DNA of 53,082 bases from Chitinophagaceae bacterium (GTDB taxonomy: Bacteria > Bacteroidota > Bacteroidia > Chitinophagales > Chitinophagaceae), in the NCBI GenBank assembly GCA_020854215.1, contig JADZFY010000221.1, positions 1-53,082 of the forward strand. Reading direction: 5' to 3'. The translations under genes and the position numbers were made by a program. Positions 9,064 to 16,133 of this stretch are shown one piece after another. The stretch's first letter is position 1. Each line of letters opens with the position of its first letter. The notes below the pieces were generated by a model, which was not told where the DNA came from, did not search any database, and worked only from the letters and a program-made list of their open reading frames with translations.

Positions 9064-10161
9064 ATGAAAATTTCCCATACTCACATCTACACATTCAGCA
9101 TCCCAATGCACCCGTTTACGATTGCTACGGGAACAATGCATTATGCTCAGAATATCTTTATCAGAATTTTTACCGACCAGGGTATTTATGGTGTGGGTGA
9201 ATGCTCCGCCTTTCCCATGATTGTTGGCGAAACACAGGCAACATGCTTTGAGATGGCCAGAGATTTCGCCGCGCTTTGGAAACTCAAAGATCCCTTGAAT
9301 ATACCCGAACGGATGGGTGAACTGCATGCTTTTACAGCTTATAACGGTACCGTAAAAAGCGCATTTGATATGGCGTTGTACGATATAAGCGCAAAGGCAG
9401 CCAATATGCCGCTTTATGCTTTTTTGGGAGGAGAAAGAAAAAGAATGGAAACCGATATTACTATTGGTATCAACAACCCTCAGGTGATGGTAGACCAGGC
9501 AATATCGTTCAGGAATAACGGAGCACGCATCCTTAAAGTGAAATTGGGAAGTAACCCCGAAGAAGACGTTGAAAGGATAAGACAGATACGGTATGCAGTA
9601 GGCGATGACATAAAAATACGAATTGATGCCAACCAGGGGTGGACTTACGTAGCAGCCCGCAGCGTTTTGACCGAAATCAGCCGGTACAATATTGAGTTTT
9701 GTGAACAACCGATGCGGAGGTACAACGACCATTTGCTTCCGGTGTTGCATCGCTTCTCTCCCATTCCTATTATGGCGGATGAAAGTGTTTTCGACCATCA
9801 CGATGCGGAGCGTATCTTAAATACGAAGAGTTGTAGTTTTGTCAACATTAAGTTTGCAAAGAGTGGAGGCATCCTGGAAGCATTAAAAATCAACGAGGTA
9901 TGTTGCAGCCACCATGTTCCCTGCATGATGGGCGGTATGCTGGAAAGCCGGGTTGCGCTCACCGCATTTGCCCACTTTGCTTCGGCAACGGATAATATTC
10001 AATTTTACGATATGGATACCTGCATGCTCGGTCACAAGCTTGACCCGGTTATTGGCGGAGTATCCTATAACGGGTATTTTGTAGAATTACCGGAAGCCAT
10101 TGGAATTGGCGCTGATGCCGATGACGCCTTTCTTTCCACTAATAAATCAATCATCGTTTGA
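9064..10161 (+). CDS. Enolase-superfamily dipeptide epimerase (L-Ala-D/L-Glu epimerase-like)
   Basis: The start is set at the ATG at 9064, giving 365 residues; an in-frame TTG two codons earlier is less likely. The muconate-lactonizing subgroup pattern is complete: acid/base lysines LKVKLG (Lys158, Lys160), metal ligands Asp188 (IRIDAN), Glu214 (EFCEQP) and Asp239 (IMADES), and a second lysine at NIKFAKSGG (Lys263). A DMDT motif at 316-319 fits the D-x-D signature that binds the dipeptide amino group in L-Ala-D/L-Glu epimerases. The likely role is epimerisation of dipeptides from murein recycling, or of other dipeptides; specificity within this family varies widely. It diverges from proline dehydrogenase. 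No murein-peptide genes lie next to it. Confidence 0.85.
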   Translation: MKISHTHIYTFSIPMHPFTIATGTMHYAQNIFIRIFTDQGIYGVGECSAFPMIVGETQATCFEMARDFAALWKLKDPLNIPERMGELHAFTAYNGTVKSAFDMALYDISAKAANMPLYAFLGGERKRMETDITIGINNPQVMVDQAISFRNNGARILKVKLGSNPEEDVERIRQIRYAVGDDIKIRIDANQGWTYVAARSVLTEISRYNIEFCEQPMRRYNDHLLPVLHRFSPIPIMADESVFDHHDAERILNTKSCSFVNIKFAKSGGILEALKINEVCCSHHVPCMMGGMLESRVALTAFAHFASATDNIQFYDMDTCMLGHKLDPVIGGVSYNGYFVELPEAIGIGADADDAFLSTNKSIIV

Positions 10162-10251
10162 ACAGCTATTTTCTCTTTTTGTAATAAAAATGCATTATTG
10201 AACGCAGCACCTGTTTTTTCACTAAATTGTCTGGTCTTAAATAGCACCGCT

Positions 10252-10647
10252 ATGAAAATACTATTCGTTCTACTTGTTGCTATGCTTCCGATAACCGGTT
10301 TCTGCCAGTTTGGAGGGAAACAAGTCATTAAGATAAATGGTTTGGGTTTAGACCAATTGGTTAAGGGCTTGTTGGATGCGGGATATTCTATCGAAAAAAG
10401 TGAAGCATCGCTGAGCGTTATTGTTACCCATATCAAACAATCACCCGCCACGGGCATAGGTACCCTCATTAAAGCTAAACTTCAGGGTGGCAATGTGCTG
10501 CTTTCGGGTCAATATTCTGAACCGGGGAAGCCTGCGGAAACCTGCCCCATTACTGATTCGGGCAGCCCCGGAAGTCCTTGTATGACGTCATGGAAACTTA
10601 TGCAGGATTTGGCAGAATCCTTCAACAAACCAATGGAGATATTGTAA
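10252..10647 (+). CDS. Small exported protein of unknown function
   Basis: The ATG at 10252 is chosen because it opens a clean signal peptide: MKILF, a hydrophobic stretch to about residue 17, then a likely cleavage after GFCQ. The mature part is about 110 residues, has a GLGLDQLVKGLLDAGY segment and three cysteines (one in the signal peptide, two near CPITDSG and SPCMTS). I do not recognise the family. The frame extends further upstream to 10198, but that start would bury the signal peptide. It follows the epimerase gene by 90 nt and could be co-transcribed. It is probably periplasmic. Confidence 0.6.
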   Translation: MKILFVLLVAMLPITGFCQFGGKQVIKINGLGLDQLVKGLLDAGYSIEKSEASLSVIVTHIKQSPATGIGTLIKAKLQGGNVLLSGQYSEPGKPAETCPITDSGSPGSPCMTSWKLMQDLAESFNKPMEIL

Positions 10648-10711
10648 TAACGGGAGTATTTACAACGATGGTTTCTGCCTGACAAAAACAAGAAAAAGAT
10701 CCGGGAGCGTA

Positions 10712-11809
10712 TTAATAGCCCTTAACCATATACACACAGTTTTCTATCTTTTTAACCTGCTGTGTTCTGCTTAAGTTTTTAACCGCGGATGAAGCAGGCA
10801 TTTTAAGCTGCAGGTTGACACTGTCTTTCTTTAACTCATCAAGCACTTTAAAAATATGACTGGACTTTATTGCGAAAACTACTCCTTCGGCACTGGTTTG
10901 CCGGGTGCTTAAAATACCAATCACCTCCCCATCTTTATTAATAACCGGGCCTCCGCTATTGCCCGGATTGGCCGAAATAGATATCTGGCAGGCAAGCGTA
11001 TCTCCGTTGTAACCGGTTTTAGCACTGAGGTAGCCTTCGCCATATACAATCTCGTCTCTGGGATATCCTAACGTAAATATCGGTTCGGCAAGATCAACAA
11101 CTGACTTTCTATTAATAAAGTAGGGTAAGCTATTCAATGGTTTATAAAGGCTATCGCTAATTTTAAGAATGGCTATATCCAGGCGTTCGTCTGAAAAAAG
11201 CGTAACAGCATTTAATTCAACGCCTGATCTATTTTGCACGGTAACCTTGTCCGCTTTACTCACCACATGCGCATTAGTAATGAGGTAGCCCTTAACGTCA
11301 ATCAGAAAGCCGGTTCCGCCAAACTTAGCCGGAACACCCGGTATTTCGATCTTATTCTTTACGTCATACAACTCGCGGCGGGTATGGTTTTGATTTTTCT
11401 CCAGGATATCAATCTTTCTACCCAGATTTTCAATCTGTTTGATATTCGTCTTAGGTGTCAGCGAGGTGATCATACCACTAATAATAAGCGCAGTGACACC
11501 TGCAATGGAAGCAGCAACGGCAATGGTTTTCTTATAACGATTCCACAAATAAACCAGTTTTACGCCACCGGCGGGACGTTTTATTTTCCCTTCTGATGCC
11601 AATTTATTATGAATTTCCCCTAACGACGAACGGAACTGCCTGTCTTGGTCAAACTGCTCCATCTGGTTGATAAAGAAATGATGTTCCACTACTAACTGAT
11701 CTACATCAGGCTGAGTTCTGCGCAATTCCTGGAACAATATCTTTTCTTTTTCCGACAATTCATCCCGGAAGTAACGTTCCACCATTTCCATTAAGCGAAT
11801 ATCATTCAT
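10712..11809 (-). CDS. Membrane anti-sigma-like protein fused to a trypsin-like (HtrA/DegP-type) serine protease
   Basis: This is a 365-residue protein with a striking layout. Residues 1-90 are a charged helical cytosolic region (ERYFRDELSEKEKILFQEL), like the N-termini of Bacteroidota anti-sigma factors. One transmembrane helix spans about 95-115, a short coiled linker spans 120-155, and a periplasmic trypsin-like domain covers about 160-330. The catalytic triad is visible: His181 (TNAHVV), Asp211 (LDIAIL) and Ser285 (GNSGGP). No PDZ domain follows. Its start overlaps the stop of the ECF sigma gene by 4 nt, so it is co-translated with it. By family logic the N-terminus could hold the sigma factor while the outer protease senses or degrades envelope targets; this is inference. 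It could instead be a stress protease that merely shares the operon. Confidence 0.82.
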   Translation of the reverse strand: MNDIRLMEMVERYFRDELSEKEKILFQELRRTQPDVDQLVVEHHFFINQMEQFDQDRQFRSSLGEIHNKLASEGKIKRPAGGVKLVYLWNRYKKTIAVAASIAGVTALIISGMITSLTPKTNIKQIENLGRKIDILEKNQNHTRRELYDVKNKIEIPGVPAKFGGTGFLIDVKGYLITNAHVVSKADKVTVQNRSGVELNAVTLFSDERLDIAILKISDSLYKPLNSLPYFINRKSVVDLAEPIFTLGYPRDEIVYGEGYLSAKTGYNGDTLACQISISANPGNSGGPVINKDGEVIGILSTRQTSAEGVVFAIKSSHIFKVLDELKKDSVNLQLKMPASSAVKNLSRTQQVKKIENCVYMVKGY

Positions 11810-12375
11810 GAGTTACCATTTTTATACTGCGCGAAAAACAACTTTTTTAACCGTGTCAGGCATTTATACTTCTGGTTCTTGGCATTATCAGCGTTGGTAT
11901 ATCCAAAACGATCCGCAATATCCTGCATGTTTTGTTTCTGAATATAATATGCTTCAAGAATACTTTTACAGGGTTCGCCAACATTAGCCAAAGCAGACTC
12001 CATCATTCCAAATTCACTGTTTCTTTTTTCATGAAACGCTATATCTTCCTCAACAACTACAACCTCCTCAATTCCAACAGATTGCCGCTCATACCAATTA
12101 TTTTTCTGTAGCCGTTTAAGCCACAACCTTCTACTCACTGAGTATAAGTACGTCTTAATCTGGCAGTTCAATACAAACTCCGTCATCCTGGATTTCTCAT
12201 ACAAAACAATTAAAGCTTCCTGAAAAATATCCTTGGCATCATCCTCCGATCCATTGTTGTTCATTACCAGGTTTTGAATAACCTGATAATTTTCTTTGTA
12301 TATCCTTTCGGTTGCGCTTTTATCGTTAAGTGATAAACCCCTTATTAATTCCTTTTCTGTTAGGATACTATCCAC
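11806..12375 (-). CDS. RNA polymerase ECF-type sigma-70 factor
   Basis: The protein is 189 residues, the usual ECF size, with a sigma region 2 around residues 20-95 (DDAKDIFQEALIVLYEK, then KTYLYSVSRRLWLKRL) and a region 4 helix-turn-helix at about 130-185 (YYIQKQNMQDIADRFGY, then KYKCLTRLKKLF). There is no region 1.1 or 3. Translation starts at a GTG at 12375. The start is supported by a candidate promoter just upstream. The downstream membrane protein overlaps by 4 nt and is the obvious candidate anti-sigma partner. A matching promoter element drives the divergent lipoprotein gene, so both may be targets of this factor. Confidence 0.87.
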   Translation of the reverse strand: MDSILTEKELIRGLSLNDKSATERIYKENYQVIQNLVMNNNGSEDDAKDIFQEALIVLYEKSRMTEFVLNCQIKTYLYSVSRRLWLKRLQKNNWYERQSVGIEEVVVVEEDIAFHEKRNSEFGMMESALANVGEPCKSILEAYYIQKQNMQDIADRFGYTNADNAKNQKYKCLTRLKKLFFAQYKNGNS

Positions 12376-12387
12376 TTAGCTTATTAT

Positions 12388-12416
12388 TAATACGGTTATA
12401 CCTTATTTGGTAACCC
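12388..12416 (-). promoter_or_regulatory. Candidate ECF-type promoter of the sigma factor operon (autoregulation)
   Basis: On the minus strand GGGTTACC (12416-12409) is followed after 15 nt by GTATTA (12393-12388), and the GTG start lies 13 bp further on. The same pair occurs in mirror image in front of the divergent lipoprotein gene. This is the pattern expected for a sigma factor that controls itself and its neighbour. Confidence 0.5.
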
Positions 12417-12448
12417 AAAATTGGGTAAAAAACATTTTTAAAAAAAAC

Positions 12449-12476
12449 GGGTTACCTTTTTTCAACTTTAGAATTA
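12449..12476 (+). promoter_or_regulatory. Candidate ECF-type promoter of the repeat lipoprotein gene
   Basis: GGGTTACC (12449-12456) is followed after 14 nt by GAATTA (12471-12476), with the ATG at 12517. It mirrors the element in front of the sigma gene. Together the two GGGTTACC boxes form an 8-bp inverted repeat, with a second perfect palindrome ACCCAAAATTGGGT at 12413-12426 between them. Confidence 0.5.
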
Positions 12477-12516
12477 AAGATAGATTTCATTATCAAACTA
12501 TTCAAAAACATTAAGA

Positions 12517-12759
12517 ATGAAAAAGTTACTCGTTATTTTGGCTATTGGCGCTTTTGCTGCCTGCAACAATGCAACTGAATCTACCGAAGCTACTGTAGAC
12601 AGCTTAAAAACTGCTGCTGAAACAACTGTTGACAGCCTGAAAGCTGACGCTGGTGCTGTTGTTGATTCTGCAAAAACTGCTGCAGGTGCTGTTGTTGATT
12701 CTGCAAAGAATGCTGCAGGTGCTGCTGTTGACGCTGCAAAAGAAGCCGTTAAGCCTTAA
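12517..12759 (+). CDS. Small lipoprotein with 11-residue repeats
   Basis: This is an 80-residue protein. The lipobox AFAAC puts the lipidated Cys at residue 16, followed by Asn, so the mature protein is about 65 residues. The rest is alanine/valine/lysine-rich with the repeat GAVVDSAKTAA. At the DNA level there are three consecutive 33-nt copies at 12652-12684, 12685-12717 and 12718-12750. Eleven-residue repeats of this kind fold as long amphipathic helices in LEA-like and apolipoprotein-like proteins. It probably coats or tethers to a membrane surface, but no function is established. It has its own candidate ECF promoter and a strong terminator, so it is a single-gene unit diverging from the sigma operon. 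Confidence 0.8.
   Translation: MKKLLVILAIGAFAACNNATESTEATVDSLKTAAETTVDSLKADAGAVVDSAKTAAGAVVDSAKNAAGAAVDAAKEAVKP
12652..12750 (+). repeat. Three tandem 33-nt coding repeats
   Basis: Each copy begins GGTGCTG and encodes 11 residues. Copies 1 and 2 are nearly identical and copy 3 is more diverged, which suggests recent in-frame expansion by slippage or unequal recombination. Confidence 0.8.
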
Positions 12760-12796
12760 GCGAACGGAGTTTTTTATATGGCAAGCAATCGTTGAG

Positions 12797-12827
12797 GCCA
12801 CTCCAGAAAATGGGGTGGCATTTTTTT
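12797..12827 (+). terminator. Rho-independent terminator of the lipoprotein gene
   Basis: GCCACTCC (12797-12804) pairs with GGGGTGGC (12812-12819), giving 8 bp with one G-U pair and a 7-nt loop, followed by a run of seven T. Confidence 0.8.
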
Positions 12828-12869
12828 GAAAAAAAGTACGGGAAATCGTGGGGAAATTATTTTAAGTGT

Positions 12870-12877
12870 TACATTTG
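12870..12877 (+). promoter_or_regulatory. -7 element of the aromatic amino acid operon
   Basis: TACATTTG matches TAnnTTTG. Its spacing puts transcription start at or just before the leader ORF ATG (12885), so the leader peptide mRNA would be nearly leaderless. No convincing -33 box is present. Confidence 0.5.
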
Positions 12878-12884
12878 CAACGCA

Positions 12885-12971
12885 ATGAATCAAACAAGAG
12901 CATACGGTTTCTTTTATTTTTATTTCTACTTTACCGGTAGAGCGGGATTGCTTTTGTTGAAAACAAATTAA
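12885..12971 (+). CDS. Phe/Tyr-rich attenuation leader peptide
   Basis: This is a 28-codon ORF, ATG at 12885 and TAA at 12969-12971. Residues 7-16 read YGFFYFYFYF, so five Phe and four Tyr fall in ten codons, which is far beyond chance. It lies just downstream of a promoter element and just upstream of a terminator hairpin that precedes the prephenate dehydratase gene. This is the architecture of phe/trp-type leaders in Enterobacteria. A ribosome stalled for lack of Phe- or Tyr-tRNA would leave the antiterminator segment at 12941-12950 free to pair with the 5' arm of the terminator. The control logic is inferred; the codons and the pairing are seen directly. Confidence 0.85.
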   Translation: MNQTRAYGFFYFYFYFTGRAGLLLLKTN

Positions 12972-13003
12972 ATCAAAAAAACTCAGCATAAACAGTCCCG
13001 GCT
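12941..13003 (+). promoter_or_regulatory. Predicted antiterminator helix of the Phe/Tyr attenuator
   Basis: CGGGATTG (12943-12950) can pair with CAGTCCCG (12993-13000), eight pairs with one T-G. It extends by two pairs (AG with CT) past a bulged G at 13001. This blocks the 5' arm of the terminator. The 5' half lies inside the leader ORF, 9-18 nt after the last Phe codon (12930-12932), the right place for control by ribosome position. Confidence 0.7.
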
Positions 13004-13021
13004 TAAAACCGGGATTTTTTT
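12996..13021 (+). terminator. Attenuator terminator before the aromatic operon
   Basis: TCCCGG (12996-13001) pairs with CCGGGA (13009-13014) around a 7-nt loop, followed by seven T. It lies between the leader peptide and the first enzyme gene, so it must be bypassed for operon expression. Confidence 0.82.
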
Positions 13022-13055
13022 GTGGCTTTTCGAATCCAGATTAAACTATTTAATT

Positions 13056-13985
13056 ATGAGTGATCCTAAAACGGCTGACGAAGCAAAAGAAGTAACAGAT
13101 CCGGTTACAAGCTCTCCGATCAGGAGCAACGGCCACCCATCTGAGGTTGAATCGGCAGCAGTTGTTGCCATCCAGGGATATGAAGGCAGCTTTCACCAGG
13201 TAGCTGCGCAGCATTTTTTTGGCAGAAAGACAAATGTAATTTGCTGTGCCACGTTTGGAGATGTTGTAAAAAATACATTAAACAAGAAAGGCAGCGATGG
13301 TGGCGTAATGGCAATTGAGAATTCTATTGCCGGTAGCATTTTGCAAAACTACAACCTGTTGCAGAAAAGCCGCCTTAAGGTTGTAGGCGAAATATATCTG
13401 CAAATCCGTCAAAACCTCCTGGTAAATCCGGGTATTCAATTGTCGGATATTAAAGAAGTGCATTCCCACCCAATGGCCATTCAACAATGCCTCGACTATC
13501 TTGATCAATTCAATTGGAAGCTCGTTGAAACAGAGGACACGGCTTTAAGCGCAAAACATATTCACCAACACAAAAGCAAACACGTAGCCGCTATTGCCAG
13601 CACTTTGGCAGCCGAATTGTATAATTTGGACGTGTTGGCACCCGACATTCATACATTAACGAACAACTACACCCGATTTTTGATCCTGCAGCACGAGGAC
13701 CTGGCTGAAATCATTGAACACGCCGACAAAGCTTCGGTTAGTTTTCATACCGATCATTCAAAAGGAAGTTTAGCCAGAGTACTAACCACGATAGCGGAAG
13801 GTGGGATTAATCTGAGCAAACTGCAAAGCTCTCCTATCCCGGGATCCGATTTCAGATATTCTTTTCACGCTGATATGGAGTTTGATTCGCTGCAGCAGTT
13901 TTATCAGGTAATTAAGGAAGTGAAAGGCCTTACCGAAGACGTTAAGATTTACGGCGTGTATCGAAAAGGCAAACACTACACATAG
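13056..13985 (+). CDS. pheA: Prephenate dehydratase with ACT regulatory domain
   Basis: The ATG at 13056 is chosen, giving 309 residues; an in-frame TTG at 13020 lies inside the attenuator T-run. After a poorly ordered N-terminal stretch of about 30 residues comes the periplasmic-binding-protein-like catalytic fold, beginning GYEGSFHQVAAQHFF and including NYTRFLIL, with the Thr-Arg-Phe triad of the active site. An ACT domain covers about residues 225-305. It converts prephenate to phenylpyruvate in Phe synthesis. The ACT motifs that bind Phe in E. coli (GALV, ESRP) read GSLA and QSSP here, so feedback by Phe may differ. It is the first enzyme of the cluster, right behind a Phe/Tyr attenuator. 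It is not fused to chorismate mutase, which is instead on the DAHP synthase. Confidence 0.92.
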   Translation: MSDPKTADEAKEVTDPVTSSPIRSNGHPSEVESAAVVAIQGYEGSFHQVAAQHFFGRKTNVICCATFGDVVKNTLNKKGSDGGVMAIENSIAGSILQNYNLLQKSRLKVVGEIYLQIRQNLLVNPGIQLSDIKEVHSHPMAIQQCLDYLDQFNWKLVETEDTALSAKHIHQHKSKHVAAIASTLAAELYNLDVLAPDIHTLTNNYTRFLILQHEDLAEIIEHADKASVSFHTDHSKGSLARVLTTIAEGGINLSKLQSSPIPGSDFRYSFHADMEFDSLQQFYQVIKEVKGLTEDVKIYGVYRKGKHYT

Positions 13986-14028
13986 CCTGTCATCCTTATT
14001 ATATACAAACCACTCACTACACACAGAT

Positions 14029-15213
14029 ATGACCACGACGGCAAAACGATTAGAAGGCATTGGTGAATATTATTTCTCGCAAAAACTCAGGGAGATAGAC
14101 GAACTGAACCGGCAGGGCAGGCAGATCATTAGTCTGGGTATTGGTAGCCCCGATATGCCTCCCCACCCCGATGTAATAAAAACATTGCAGGAAGAGAGTG
14201 CTAAACCCAATGTTCACGCGTATCAAAGTTATAAAGGGTCTCCTGTTTTGCGTCGTGCAATTGCGGAATGGTATAAAACCTCGTACAACGTTACTTTGCA
14301 GGCCGACACGGAGATACTTCCTCTTATCGGGAGCAAAGAAGGTATAATGCACGTTTGCATGACCTATATCAACCCGGGTGACGATGTATATGTGCCCAAC
14401 CCCGGCTATCCCACCTACAGAAGCGCCGCGAAGTTAGCGGGAGCCAACATTGTAGAATATGAGCTGGAACAAAAAAACAACTGGTTGCCCAATCTGGAAG
14501 CGCTTAAGATGCAAATCAATAGCGGTTCGAAACAGCAAACCACCCGTTTACTCTTTATCAACTATCCGCATATGCCTACCGGGCAGGTACCCGCAAAATC
14601 ATTTTTTGAATCATTGGTGGCATTTGCAAAAAAGAACAACGTGCTTATCGTACATGACAATCCGTACAGTTTTATCCTTAACGATCGTCCCATGAGCATC
14701 TTGGAAGTGGACGATGCAAAATCAGTTGCAATAGAACTGAATTCCTTAAGCAAATCCCACAACATGGCCGGATGGCGCGTGGGAATGCTCTGCGGCGATA
14801 AACAACGGATTGATGAAGTGTTGCGTTTTAAAAGCAATATGGACAGTGGAATGTTTCTTCCGGTACAACTTGCTGCCGCAAAGGCCTTAACGCTCGGAAA
14901 TGATTGGTACGAAAGCATCAATACCACGTATGCTGCACGGCGGATGAAAGTTTTTGAATTGCTGCAATTGCTTAATTGTTCATTCGCTTCCGAACAGGCT
15001 GGCATGTTTGTGTGGGCTAAAGTACCTGAATCGTATAAAGACGGATATGCATTGAGTGATGAACTGCTGTATAACGCCGGAGTATTTATTACACCAGGCG
15101 GCATATTTGGAAGCGCAGGTAATCAATATGTGAGAGTGAGCCTCTGCTGCACCACACAAAATATTCAGGAAAGTATAGAACGGATAAAAGTATCATTGAA
15201 AGGAAATCAATAA
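14029..15213 (+). CDS. Class I/II PLP-dependent aminotransferase (aromatic/prephenate type by context)
   Basis: The protein is 394 residues with a fold-type I layout: LGIGSPDMPPHP near the N-terminus, PNPGYPTY, a DNPYSF motif holding the PLP aspartate, and SLSKSHNMAGWRVG with the Schiff-base lysine. It sits 43 nt after pheA and 3 nt before the prephenate dehydrogenase gene, so transamination of phenylpyruvate and 4-hydroxyphenylpyruvate, or of prephenate, is the natural role. The usual NPNNPTG motif reads YPHMPTG, so the Asn that normally contacts the PLP ring oxygen appears replaced by Met. By sequence alone it is also close to LL-diaminopimelate-type aminotransferases, so substrate assignment rests on context. 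Confidence 0.82.
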   Translation: MTTTAKRLEGIGEYYFSQKLREIDELNRQGRQIISLGIGSPDMPPHPDVIKTLQEESAKPNVHAYQSYKGSPVLRRAIAEWYKTSYNVTLQADTEILPLIGSKEGIMHVCMTYINPGDDVYVPNPGYPTYRSAAKLAGANIVEYELEQKNNWLPNLEALKMQINSGSKQQTTRLLFINYPHMPTGQVPAKSFFESLVAFAKKNNVLIVHDNPYSFILNDRPMSILEVDDAKSVAIELNSLSKSHNMAGWRVGMLCGDKQRIDEVLRFKSNMDSGMFLPVQLAAAKALTLGNDWYESINTTYAARRMKVFELLQLLNCSFASEQAGMFVWAKVPESYKDGYALSDELLYNAGVFITPGGIFGSAGNQYVRVSLCCTTQNIQESIERIKVSLKGNQ

Positions 15214-15216
15214 AAA

Positions 15217-16065
15217 ATGTTCAACACAATTACTATTGTAGGAGTAGGCTTGATAAGTGGCTCGTTTAGCCTCATTCTTAAAGAACGCGGATGGGTGAAA
15301 CATGTGATTGGAGTGAGCCGAACCGAACAAAGTATCAAAAAAGCACTGGAATTGGGCCTCATTGATGAGGCACTTCCGCTGGAAGAAGCAGTAAAAAAAA
15401 GTGATCTTATTTATGTAGCCATTCCGGTTGACGCCACCATACCTGTGATGCAGAAAATTTTGGATTGCGTAAATGAAAAGCAAATTGTGGTGGATGCAGG
15501 TTCTACCAAGCAGGTGCTTTGCGACGCCCTCGCTAATCATCCTATGCGGAGGCGATTTGTAGCCACCCACCCTATGTGGGGAACGGAATACAGCGGTCCG
15601 GAAGCCGCGGTGAGCAATGCATTTGCCGGACGCGTTTGTGTGGTTTGTGAAAAGGAGAAAAGTGATTCGGATGCGGTGGAGACAGTAGAGGGCGTTTATA
15701 AGCAACTGGGAATGCATGTAACCTATATGGATGCCGATGCTCATGATATTCATGCCGCCTATGTAAGCCATATTTCTCATATCACTTCCTTTGCCCTGGC
15801 CAATACCGTTTTAGAAAAAGAAAAAGAAGAAAACGCCATTTTCGAACTGGCAGGTGGTGGTTTTGAAAGTACCGTGCGCCTTGCTAAAAGCAGCCCCGCG
15901 ATGTGGCTTCCTATTTTTCAACAAAATCGCGAACACGTACTGGATGTACTCAATGAGCATATCACGCAGTTAAGAAAATTTAAGAGTTGTCTCGAAAAAG
16001 AAAATTACACCTACCTGCAGGAACTCATGGAAAATGCCAACAAAATAAACAGGATTATCAAATAG
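15217..16065 (+). CDS. tyrA: Prephenate dehydrogenase
   Basis: This is a 282-residue protein with an N-terminal Rossmann motif GVGLISGS (residues 9-16) and the TyrA signature HPMWGTEYSGPEAA, including the conserved His, then SHISHITSFALAN and FELAGGGFESTVRLA in the helical dimerisation domain. It oxidatively decarboxylates prephenate to 4-hydroxyphenylpyruvate for Tyr synthesis. There is no C-terminal ACT domain and no chorismate mutase fusion. Only 3 nt separate it from the aminotransferase gene, so the two are probably translated together. The Tyr codons in the leader peptide fit shared control of the Phe and Tyr branches. Confidence 0.9.
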   Translation: MFNTITIVGVGLISGSFSLILKERGWVKHVIGVSRTEQSIKKALELGLIDEALPLEEAVKKSDLIYVAIPVDATIPVMQKILDCVNEKQIVVDAGSTKQVLCDALANHPMRRRFVATHPMWGTEYSGPEAAVSNAFAGRVCVVCEKEKSDSDAVETVEGVYKQLGMHVTYMDADAHDIHAAYVSHISHITSFALANTVLEKEKEENAIFELAGGGFESTVRLAKSSPAMWLPIFQQNREHVLDVLNEHITQLRKFKSCLEKENYTYLQELMENANKINRIIK

Positions 16066-16106
16066 CGGAAACAGCAAATAATAAAGGGATTCAGCAAAAT
16101 CGTTTT

Positions 16107-16114
16107 TATCTTTG
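16107..16114 (+). promoter_or_regulatory. Internal promoter element before the DEAD-box helicase gene
   Basis: TATCTTTG, an exact TAnnTTTG match, lies 20 bp upstream of the helicase ATG. This suggests the helicase gene, and perhaps the genes behind it, can be transcribed independently of the attenuator. Confidence 0.5.
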
Positions 16115-16133
16115 CGAAAATTGAAAAAAAATT

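Noticed and set aside
9031-9801. A 256-codon minus-strand open frame opposite the epimerase gene
   Set aside because: It lies wholly inside a clearly functional gene on the other strand, and its translation is rich in Cys, His and Phe with no family pattern.
12597-12759. The repeat lipoprotein as a low-complexity artefact
   Set aside because: It has a proper lipobox, a clear promoter pair and a strong terminator, so it was kept as a gene.
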